From positions 1 to 6,851 of the forward strand of contig VBBQ01000017.1 of the NCBI GenBank assembly GCA_005888755.1: a stretch of DNA of 6,851 bases, written 5' to 3'. Made by a program: the position numbers and the translations under genes. The DNA comes from Candidatus Bathyarchaeota archaeon. GTDB lineage: Archaea > Thermoproteota > Bathyarchaeia > 40CM-2-53-6. This document shows positions 1-5,886 of this stretch, in pieces (positions within the stretch are counted from its first letter, which is position 1; every line of letters begins with the position of its first letter). The notes under the pieces are model-generated. The model was not told the DNA's origin. It made no database searches and saw only the letters and a list, made by a program, of their open reading frames with translations.

Positions 1-1077
1 CCGTCCCCGCCGAGCCAGGTTGATCGCTGCTACCATGTCTCGGTCCATTACTATTCTACATTTACCGCACCAGAGCTTGCGTTCTAGTTGTTTGTCCGAT
101 TGGAGTCTCTCCCCGCATCTCGGACAAGTCACACTGGAACCTCTGGTCTCACGCCTAGACAGACGGATAACCGGTAGTCCTACCCATCGCGCCTTGTACT
201 CTATCTGTCGCTGGGCCTCCCCGAAGCTCCAGCCGTTCATCCTACCACGATACCTTCTACCCTGACCATTACCCTTCCGGTAGAGAGATCGGATGCCCTC
301 GATGTTCTCGAGAACTATCGCTGTTCTACGCTGTAATGCGACAGCGACTATCGCTTTTGTAGCGTTGTGGAGCAGATGACCAGTTCTAGCGGTTCTTCGC
401 TGTCCATATCTGGATGCTAACCCTGTTCTTATTCTCGCATCGTCCCTTGCAAAAGAGGCGACGACACGCACCGTAGTGTTGGATATTCTCACACACTTCG
501 AAAGATCATAGTGACTTGTCTCCTGGTCGTTTCCAACTGTGAGATTTCGAAGATTGCGGTCCACACCTACCGTGGAGGCGCATTCTATCATGAGAGTGTC
601 GCGGGCGATGCAGAGGCTCAATCTGTTCCGTGTGAGGGTGAAAGAGCGAACCTTGACTCGCGGTTGAGATATGATCTCCAACACGTGCTTGGTCAAGGGT
701 ATGCTGAAACGTTTCCCTCTCGATACCGGAAAATCTAAGGCTCCGTTCCTGATTTTGAAGCCGTAACAGGAAACAAGTTGTTGCCTGAACGTATATGGGA
801 TCCTTGTTGTGAACCCTCTTCGGATAGATTTCTTCCTAGCCGCGAGTATTCCTGCGGCCCGAGATATTGCGCAGAGTTTGTAGTAGCTGGGAGAATCGTA
901 CTGGGCAAGCTGGTTGTAGGAGAGGAGTGAAAGCCTTCTCAGAGACGATGCATCGTTGGCTATACCTATCCGTAATGACTCGTTAACCATCTTCCTGAAC
1001 AACCCTAATAGCCCTAGAACATCGCCAGATGAAACGTAGTTTTGCCAGACCGACTTAACAGCCAACACGATAGACAA
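1..1077 (-). CDS. tnpB: TnpB, RNA-guided RuvC-type transposon nuclease (IS200/IS605, IS1341-like), 3' end beyond left edge
   Basis: This frame is open from a stop at 1138-1140 to the window edge and encodes about 359 residues in view. Known TnpB proteins are RNA-guided DNA nucleases that help IS200/IS605-type elements persist, and are ancestors of Cas12. Counting from the TTG at 1077, I see RuvC-I (GVDRNLRNL, Asp173), RuvC-II (IVLENIEGI, Glu257), the conserved stretch LYRKGNGQGR followed by WSF and RQIEYKARW, a zinc ribbon (CPRC at 318-321, CGKC at 337-340) and RuvC-III (DRDMVAAINL, Asp345/347). The catalytic set looks complete. Only the C-terminal tail and stop are missing, since family members usually run some 370-420 residues. 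The start is uncertain: TTG at 1077 or GTG at 1068 fit the N-terminal VLAVKSVWQ, while the first ATG (990) would cut off conserved sequence. No tnpA lies on the aglB side. Family identity is sure; activity is inferred. Confidence 0.93.
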   Translation of the reverse strand, partial: MSIVLAVKSVWQNYVSSGDVLGLLGLFRKMVNESLRIGIANDASSLRRLSLLSYNQLAQYDSPSYYKLCAISRAAGILAARKKSIRRGFTTRIPYTFRQQLVSCYGFKIRNGALDFPVSRGKRFSIPLTKHVLEIISQPRVKVRSFTLTRNRLSLCIARDTLMIECASTVGVDRNLRNLTVGNDQETSHYDLSKCVRISNTTVRVVASFARDDARIRTGLASRYGQRRTARTGHLLHNATKAIVAVALQRRTAIVLENIEGIRSLYRKGNGQGRRYRGRMNGWSFGEAQRQIEYKARWVGLPVIRLSRRETRGSSVTCPRCGERLQSDKQLERKLWCGKCRIVMDRDMVAAINLARRGR

Positions 1078-1221
1078 CGAGACCCAAAATCCTAGGTATA
1101 AGCCAGAGAGGCGTCCGACGACAAGTTTACAGAACCTTCAACCACAAGAATATTAACGTCAAAAGCGAGAGCCATCTCCCTCGTAATTACTAAGGTCCAT
1201 GGAAGACGGTGCTAGCTAAAA
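1078..1221. other. Divergent intergenic region between tnpB and aglB
   Basis: This gap of about 144 bases must hold both divergent promoters and, if the TnpB element is intact, its upstream end. An AT-rich patch at 1149-1156 (AATATTAA) is the best TATA-like candidate for aglB, but it sits about 70 bases before the GTG; a second AT-rich patch lies at 1182-1193. I see no Shine-Dalgarno sequence close to the aglB start and no clear hairpin or repeat that would mark a transposon end. An in-frame stop at 1213-1215 limits how far aglB can extend upstream. Confidence 0.45.
1095..1103 (-). promoter_or_regulatory. Candidate TATA box for tnpB
   Basis: On the minus strand this reads as a short CTTATACC-like stretch, centred about 22-31 bases before the two candidate tnpB starts (TTG at 1077, GTG at 1068). 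Archaeal TATA boxes lie about 25 bases before the transcription start, so the mRNA could be leaderless or nearly so from the GTG. The match is short and could be chance. Confidence 0.3.
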
Positions 1222-3750
1222 GTGGAGGTTAAACCAGAAGGCTTCCTAGGTGAGATCCGAGCGGGCCTGACACGTGAAAGTTTCGCCTCTCGCTTCAGAG
1301 CGATAAGGAAAAACCTTGGTCTGGTCTCTCGGGCATCGTTTCTTCACTACTCCATTCTCTCTCTGACCCTAGTTTTGGCGTCGCTTGTCCGTCTGCTCCC
1401 CCTTCGCTGGGGAGCGTACATTTCAGAGTTCGATCCCTACTTCAACTTCAACGACATGCGACAGATTACTGCTAACGGCTGGCAGTCTTGGTTTTCTTAT
1501 GTCAATGTTGCTGAGTGGTTCCCGTTCGGGCGCGCCCCGGTCACCACAAGCTACCCTGGGACCAGTTTCACTGGCGTACTGATCTATCAGTTCTTCCAGT
1601 CTATTGGCGTTAACATCAGCCTCTACGACGCTGCTGTCTACAGCCCAATCTTGCTTGGCGCCTTCGCTGTCCTGGCTACGTACTTCTTTGCGAAAGATCT
1701 GTGGGGAAAGAGTGCTGGACTTTTCGCTGCTCTTTTCGCAGCCTTCAGCTCAAGTCTAATCAGCCGCACCGAGCTAGGGTTCTTCCGAAACGAAGGCGTT
1801 GGAATCCCGACGATGATTCTTACCTTCCTCTTCTTCATACGGGCAGTTAATCCGGGAAAAAGTCTGAAGAGCACGATCATCTACAGTATGATGTCGAGCA
1901 TTAGCCTCATCTACATGTCGTTCTCTTGGGGAAGTTTCCGCTACGCAGCCGAAGTGCTAGGCTTGTTCGCCTTAGCAATGGTGGTGCTGAGACGGTATAC
2001 TCCTCGCCTGTTCCTCACCTACGGCATAACCTTGGGCTTCATGCTTTTCATAGGGACCGAGATTCCGCTCTTGGGACACGCGTTTCTGATCGAGAGTACG
2101 ACCCTCGCGTTGCTGGGAGTCATGGGCCTGTTAATCGTGATGGAACTTGCAAGGCTAGCCCCTTCAACTAGAGGAAGGCTTAGCATCTTAGGGGTCACAG
2201 TTGCTTCGTCAGCCCTAATCGTCTTTGGCCTCGTAAGCACCAAGATACTCACTGGGTCACTCCTCCAGGGAAAGTTTCTCGCCACGGTCAACCCGTTCGT
2301 ACGGAGCAATATTCCAATTGTTGCATCAGTAGCTGAGAACCGGCCTTCCACTTGGGCGAGTCTGTACCTCGAACTGGGCAGCCTGACAATTCTGGCAGTC
2401 TTCGGCTTCTTCATCGCCTTCCAACGACTGCGCGAGGGCGATGTTCTTTTGATAATCTTCGGCGTTACAGGTTTCTATTTCGCCGCGAGCCTGGTCCGGC
2501 TAACCCTGCTACTAGCGCCGGTGATGGCAACCCTAGCCGCAATTACAGTAGTTGAACTGGGCAAGCCTGCAATGGATATTATTCAGCAGGCAGTCATCTT
2601 TCCTCGGCGGAAGCTCCGCTTCACGAGCAAAGTAAGCCGAGAGTTCAGTCTTGGCATCCTCCTAATCATCGTAGTCTTGGTCGTTCCCACGTTCATCAAC
2701 GCTGTCCAATCAGCTTACACTCCGACGACAATTGCTTCGGCCAGCCTTCCTGTCCGGGCAGCGGTCCCTGACTGGCTTGAAGCTCTCTCTTGGATGAACA
2801 GCAATCTGCCACATTCAAGTGTCGTCTTTGCCTGGTGGGACTACGGTTACTGGATCACTGTAAACACCGGACTCAGTACAATCTCGGATAACGGAACCGG
2901 GAACACGACGGCAATACAGGTCATAGCTACCGGATTCCTGCTGAACGAGTCGCTTGCGGTCCAGGTAATGCGTCATGAACGAGTCACTCATGTAGCGATT
3001 TTCATCAGCTACAACCGCGGGCTCTGCGGCTCGTCCGGACCGCCCTTCTGCGGCTACGGGGATGACAGCAAATGGTACTGGATGGTCCGGATTGGCAACG
3101 GCACTAAGATCAATACCCCATTGGGCGTTGCCACAGTCAGTTACAGGCAGGTGGTCACGAACCCGTCCAACGGAGCATCAGAGTATCACAGGCTCGTGAC
3201 GATTGCGAACAAAACTTCTGATGAGAGAATTACGAGCAACTACCAGAATGTGCAGATCCCAACCAGCAATACCGTTCTTGGCCTCTTGATGCGAAGCAGT
3301 TATCCGGGAGGACGGCCGAGCGATGCGAACGATACTGGGCCTGCTGCCCCCTCCTATTTCGTTCAGGACTTTGCCTCTTCCTCGTTTTATGTTCTGGTCT
3401 ATTCTGTTAGATATCCAGACCAGCCACTGATGACGGCCCAGCTTACCCCGGCGATTGTCAAGCCCACCGGCGGAACCACCACCATCTCAGGAACGTTGAC
3501 TACCTCGACGGCTAGACCAATTGATACGACGAGTGACAGGATCCCGGTCATTTTAGAGGACTCGGTTGACGGTGGAGCTAAATGGAACTTCATCGCAAAC
3601 GTCAACTCAACGGCAGGTCACTTCAGCTACAGCTGGACGAATCTGCCTACGAACCAGCAATACGTTCTGGTCCGGGCTAGGTGGCCTGGCGACCCTGCTC
3701 GGCTCTTGGACATCGCGGTCACGATGCCCCAGCCACTGACCTTCATGTAG
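1222..3750 (+). CDS. aglB: AglB/STT3 oligosaccharyltransferase catalytic subunit with Ig-like C-terminal tail
   Basis: A GT-C integral membrane enzyme that transfers a glycan from a lipid carrier to Asn in Asn-X-Ser/Thr sequons on the outer face of the membrane. The 842 residues show about 13 hydrophobic segments up to residue 496, then a soluble outer domain. Visible motifs: first acidic motif E69-F-D71-P; second motif SRTELGFFRNEG with R189-N-E191 where D-x-D/E is usual; SVAE at 369-372 (the TIXE/SVSE loop glutamate); RLTLLLAP in the late membrane part; WWDYG at 538-542 (sequon Ser/Thr recognition); and a DK-type motif D614-x2-K617-x3-M621-x2-I624. Residues about 742-838 look like a separate beta-sandwich (SVDGGAKW, GHFSYSW, ARWPGD). 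Several N-X-S/T sequons occur in the outer domain. The start is GTG; an in-frame stop lies three codons upstream. It converges with nop10 and is not part of that operon. Identity is firm; the Ig-like call is by pattern. Confidence 0.96.
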   Translation: MEVKPEGFLGEIRAGLTRESFASRFRAIRKNLGLVSRASFLHYSILSLTLVLASLVRLLPLRWGAYISEFDPYFNFNDMRQITANGWQSWFSYVNVAEWFPFGRAPVTTSYPGTSFTGVLIYQFFQSIGVNISLYDAAVYSPILLGAFAVLATYFFAKDLWGKSAGLFAALFAAFSSSLISRTELGFFRNEGVGIPTMILTFLFFIRAVNPGKSLKSTIIYSMMSSISLIYMSFSWGSFRYAAEVLGLFALAMVVLRRYTPRLFLTYGITLGFMLFIGTEIPLLGHAFLIESTTLALLGVMGLLIVMELARLAPSTRGRLSILGVTVASSALIVFGLVSTKILTGSLLQGKFLATVNPFVRSNIPIVASVAENRPSTWASLYLELGSLTILAVFGFFIAFQRLREGDVLLIIFGVTGFYFAASLVRLTLLLAPVMATLAAITVVELGKPAMDIIQQAVIFPRRKLRFTSKVSREFSLGILLIIVVLVVPTFINAVQSAYTPTTIASASLPVRAAVPDWLEALSWMNSNLPHSSVVFAWWDYGYWITVNTGLSTISDNGTGNTTAIQVIATGFLLNESLAVQVMRHERVTHVAIFISYNRGLCGSSGPPFCGYGDDSKWYWMVRIGNGTKINTPLGVATVSYRQVVTNPSNGASEYHRLVTIANKTSDERITSNYQNVQIPTSNTVLGLLMRSSYPGGRPSDANDTGPAAPSYFVQDFASSSFYVLVYSVRYPDQPLMTAQLTPAIVKPTGGTTTISGTLTTSTARPIDTTSDRIPVILEDSVDGGAKWNFIANVNSTAGHFSYSWTNLPTNQQYVLVRARWPGDPARLLDIAVTMPQPLTFM

Positions 3751-3759
3751 AAGGATTCT

Positions 3760-3927
3760 CTAGGGCTCTGAGGGCGCGCTGGACCCTTCCATTCTCTGCC
3801 GAGCGTACTTGTCGTCTGGCGAGAACTTTGGCGGGTGAGGACTCTTAGTTGGGGTCCCGCAGGCCGAGCATGTCTCCTTGAGGGTGTATCTTGAACAATT
3901 CGGGCATCGTCTCATCAGCCATTTCAT
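3760..3927 (-). CDS. nop10: Nop10, H/ACA ribonucleoprotein protein
   Basis: A small zinc-binding protein of archaeal H/ACA RNPs. With Cbf5, Gar1 and L7Ae it supports guide-RNA-directed pseudouridylation of rRNA. The 55-residue product begins MKWLMRRCPNC and has a four-cysteine zinc ribbon (C8, C11, C20, C23), then the family's signature linker PHPPKFSPDDKYARQR, which lies along Cbf5. The length is normal for the family, with a slightly longer, low-complexity tail (EGSSAPSEP). The ATG overlaps the aIF2alpha stop by four bases (ATGA), which suggests translational coupling. The pair aIF2alpha-nop10 is a familiar archaeal arrangement. The TAG stop is nine bases from the stop of the convergent aglB. 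In many archaea a PAC2-family gene follows nop10; here aglB takes that place. Confidence 0.95.
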   Translation of the reverse strand: MKWLMRRCPNCSRYTLKETCSACGTPTKSPHPPKFSPDDKYARQRMEGSSAPSEP

Positions 3928-4688
3928 CCAAGCTTCCTTCCCTCGCCGCCAGCCTTCTTGATAGTCCCTAGAGCCTCTTCTACTGCCAGGCTGAGGGTTT
4001 TCTCGGCTGCTTCGAAGCTTGAAGCCTCCACCTCGATCCTGTATTTGGGGGAGCCTATCGCGTAGATTTTTACCTCGCTTCCGCGGGGCTTGCGAATCTT
4101 CTTAGCGCTCATCAGGGCTTGCTTGATTATCTCAACGCCGCCTGGTTTGTGACATGTTATTGCGACGGTTCCTCGCACCTTCGACCGCTCTAGTCGAATT
4201 TTGGTCTTCGTGACCTCGGCTATCGCCTGGGCCCATTCCTCGGTGAGGCCGCCCTTAACCAGTACTTCAGGACCCTCGTCAAGGGCCTCTTCCAGGGGAG
4301 AGTAGAGTCCTCCGAACTTGTCTAGAAGAATCTTCTTTACGTCCTCAGCATCATCGGTCGACTTCTTCAGCTTGTCAGCAGCGCTTGTCAGGATCGCCTC
4401 GGCTTTTCGCTCTTTCTTCCATTCCAGCATCTTCTCAGACTTCTCTCTCCCTGTTACCCTTCTGAGGGAGAGGTCAATCTGGTTCCGCTGCGAGCTTACT
4501 CGCAGGACCTTCAGAACTAGCTTCTGGCCTTGTCGCGCGTGTTCCCTGATATTCCGGACCCAGGTGGTGGATATCTCGGAAATGTGAACAAGACCCTCAA
4601 TCCCGCTGAACTCGTCGAGCTTCACGTATGCGCCGTAGTCTTCGACTCTGGTAACTGTTGCAACGACAAGGTCGCCGACTTCCGGCAT
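3924..4688 (-). CDS. eif2a: Translation initiation factor aIF2 subunit alpha
   Basis: Alpha subunit of the heterotrimeric aIF2, which delivers initiator Met-tRNA to the small ribosomal subunit as a GTP-dependent complex. The product has 254 residues. The N-terminal S1/OB domain (about 3-80) carries DYGAYVKLDEF, EGLVHISEIS and TWVRNI, ending with QIDLSLRRVT. A helical middle domain covers about 85-165, and a C-terminal alpha/beta domain (about 170-250) includes GGVEIIKQAL and SPKYRIEVEA, which binds the gamma subunit. I chose the ATG at 4688 because archaeal homologues begin a few residues before GDLVVATV. The frame stays open up to an ATG at 4808, but those 40 extra residues overlap rps27e and do not look like the family. 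It follows rps27e by 49 bases and overlaps nop10 by four. Ser40 sits where eukaryotic eIF2alpha has Ser51. Confidence 0.95.
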   Translation of the reverse strand: MPEVGDLVVATVTRVEDYGAYVKLDEFSGIEGLVHISEISTTWVRNIREHARQGQKLVLKVLRVSSQRNQIDLSLRRVTGREKSEKMLEWKKERKAEAILTSAADKLKKSTDDAEDVKKILLDKFGGLYSPLEEALDEGPEVLVKGGLTEEWAQAIAEVTKTKIRLERSKVRGTVAITCHKPGGVEIIKQALMSAKKIRKPRGSEVKIYAIGSPKYRIEVEASSFEAAEKTLSLAVEEALGTIKKAGGEGRKLG

Positions 4689-4737
4689 TACCGCTTGTGA
4701 AGCCTGGCTACTCAACTCGATTCTTCCCCAGCTCCCT

Positions 4738-4929
4738 CTAAGGGAGAGGTTGTAGTATTTCTCCTCTGATCTCTGCCTTTCCACCTGTCGGCTGAGCGAG
4801 AAGCTCATCGCAGACTGTGCATTTTACGTAGTTGCTGGTTCTCTCGAAGATTACTTGTTCATTCGCGCATTTTGGGCACTTGACCTTTAGGAATATGCTT
4901 CGAGGCTTTGGAATCAGTTCCCATCGCAA
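4738..4929 (-). CDS. rps27e: Small ribosomal subunit protein S27e (eS27)
   Basis: A zinc-finger protein of the archaeal/eukaryotic 30S/40S subunit. The 63 residues match the family from end to end: MRWELIPKPRSIFLKVKCPKC, then CTVC and the conserved QPTGGKAEI. The zinc ligands are C18, C21, C37 and C40. The start is TTG. The nearby ATG at 4922-4924 is out of frame, and no in-frame ATG precedes the conserved RWELIPKPRS segment, so TTG is the only start that gives the full protein. It begins four bases after the rpl44e stop, consistent with one transcript. Length is normal and there is no sign of damage. Confidence 0.95.
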   Translation of the reverse strand: MRWELIPKPRSIFLKVKCPKCANEQVIFERTSNYVKCTVCDELLAQPTGGKAEIRGEILQPLP

Positions 4930-4933
4930 GGGG

Positions 4934-5224
4934 TTAGGCTCCGACCTCCAGTTTTCTCAGCCTGATACCCAGCCTCTCAATTGTATAGTTGCAGGTTCGA
5001 CATTTCAGTTTGACAAGGGCCTTCTTGGTTGTCTTGGCGGTGCGTTTTAGTTCGGGGAATTTTTGTCCGCCGTAGCCGTGTTTTCGTCTTTCTTGTCGTC
5101 TGGCTCCCCACGATAGGGTCCGCTGCTTGCCCGCCTTGTAGACTGCAACGGCGTGTGCTGTGTGGTGTTTGCACTTTGGGCAGTAGGTGTTGATCTCTTT
5201 TGGATACTTCGTTTTTTCTTTCAC
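4934..5224 (-). CDS. rpl44e: Large ribosomal subunit protein L44e (eL42)
   Basis: A zinc-binding protein of the 50S subunit near the E site, specific to archaea and eukaryotes. The 96-residue product has the usual length and features: KYPKEINTYCPKC with C15/C18, a basic middle (WGARRQERRKHGYGGQ), KRTAKTTKKALVKLKC, then the second cysteine pair C75/C78 (CRTC) that completes the zinc site, and a final RLRKLEVG. Translation starts at GTG; there is no ATG in the N-terminal region. It lies 35 bases after the gins51 stop and four bases before rps27e. The rpl44e-rps27e-aIF2alpha-nop10 order is a well-known conserved archaeal string, which supports all four calls. Confidence 0.96.
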   Translation of the reverse strand: MKEKTKYPKEINTYCPKCKHHTAHAVAVYKAGKQRTLSWGARRQERRKHGYGGQKFPELKRTAKTTKKALVKLKCRTCNYTIERLGIRLRKLEVGA

Positions 5225-5259
5225 CGTGGGGAAGGCTGGTTGAGGGCGGAGGCGTCCTT

Positions 5260-5811
5260 TTATCCATTATCCCCGTGGCTTCTTATCTCGACAGCTGTGC
5301 CTTGTCGTATTAGGCTCTCAGCGTTCTCGTAGGGAAGAACGGCGATGTCTTCTTTCGTGAATGGTCCGTGCGTCTTCAGGTCTACGCCTATGATAGAGGG
5401 CATGTCTTTGACGAATCGAAGCAGTAGGTTGTCTTTCTTTTTCTCCGGAGAGTTAGAGGGTTCTATTCCCTGAACGGTGTCTTCCTTGAACTTTCTATAG
5501 TGGCGGGCAAGAGTAGAGAGTTCTTCCTGGGCCCATTTCTCCGAGGCGTGTGCCGTGACATGGGTGTTAGCTTGGGATGTGCGCCAGATTTTCGAGAGTC
5601 TCCGGTCGATGAGTTCGATCGCTAGTCGTTCTATTCTCTTTGTTTCTTCGTCTAGAAGGATGGCTTTGAGGGATCGTTGGTCTAGGTTTCTCTGGGCTTC
5701 TTTCAATCTTCTGACGTAAGCGGCTACGTCTCGAAAGAACTCTGGCCTGAGTTCTTGTAGTTCGGGGCTGTGGAACTCTCGTCGCCATGCTTCAATTGTC
5801 TCATCGTAGAT
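5260..5811 (-). CDS. gins51: GINS complex subunit (Gins51, Sld5/Psf1-like), start codon unclear
   Basis: A component of the archaeal GINS complex, which binds MCM helicase and GAN/Cdc45 in the CMG-like replicative helicase and contacts primase. The product is about 183 residues with the A-domain (helical) first and a small B-domain at the C-terminus (VDLKTHGPFTKEDIAVLP, then NAESLIRQGTAVEI). This order marks Gins51 rather than Gins23. The conserved N-terminus (IYDETIEAWRREFHSPELQE and on through FFRDVAAYVRRLKEAQ) lies upstream of the first standard start in frame, TTG at 5704-5706, which would remove the first 35 residues. The codon at the expected Met is ATC (5809-5811), and no ATG, GTG or TTG lies between the upstream stop (5848-5850) and 5707. 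So either a non-AUG start is used or a base is wrong. It sits between priS and rpl44e. Family call is strong; exact start is not. Confidence 0.87.
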   Translation of the reverse strand: MYDETIEAWRREFHSPELQELRPEFFRDVAAYVRRLKEAQRNLDQRSLKAILLDEETKRIERLAIELIDRRLSKIWRTSQANTHVTAHASEKWAQEELSTLARHYRKFKEDTVQGIEPSNSPEKKKDNLLLRFVKDMPSIIGVDLKTHGPFTKEDIAVLPYENAESLIRQGTAVEIRSHGDNG

Positions 5812-5864
5812 AGTAGCCGTGGAACAGCATCTCTCTGGAAGATCAGGCTAGGTCATTGATGGGG

Positions 5865-5876
5865 CTAATAATATCT
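5865..5876 (-). promoter_or_regulatory. AT-rich TATA-like patch between priS and gins51
   Basis: The 75-base gap between the priS stop and the start of gins51 contains, on the minus strand, an AT-rich run (GATATTATTAG) in otherwise mixed sequence. It lies about 55 bases before the expected gins51 start, so it could drive an internal promoter with a leader of about 30 bases. The match is weak and gins51 may simply be read from priS. Confidence 0.2.
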
Positions 5877-5886
5877 TGACAGTGGT

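Noticed and set aside
20-738. Small plus-strand open frames opposite the left-hand gene (20-265 and 511-738).
   Set aside because: They lie antisense to the well-conserved TnpB frame, have no recognisable motifs, and are explained as shadows.
1194-1216. Short palindromes TCCATGGA and GCTAGC near the aglB start as possible operator or transposon end.
   Set aside because: They are only six to eight bases, unpaired with any repeat, and could easily occur by chance.
1199-1219. A six-codon ATG-to-TAA frame just before the aglB GTG, possible leader peptide.
   Set aside because: It is too short to support, has no codon pattern suggesting attenuation, and is expected by chance.
2019-2414. A 131-codon minus-strand open frame inside aglB.
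   Set aside because: It is antisense to membrane segments of AglB containing the SVAE motif, and its product is basic and low in complexity.
4689-4808. A 40-residue N-terminal extension of aIF2alpha to the ATG at 4808.
   Set aside because: It overlaps the end of rps27e by 71 bases and archaeal aIF2alpha begins at the S1 domain, matching the ATG at 4688.
4977-5267. A minus-strand frame overlapping rpl44e out of phase.
   Set aside because: L44e in the adjacent frame has both zinc Cys pairs and full family length; this one has no features.
5567-5788. A 73-codon minus-strand frame beginning with ATG across the start of gins51.
   Set aside because: Its Arg/Pro/Thr-rich product has no family features, whereas the GINS frame is conserved over the same bases.
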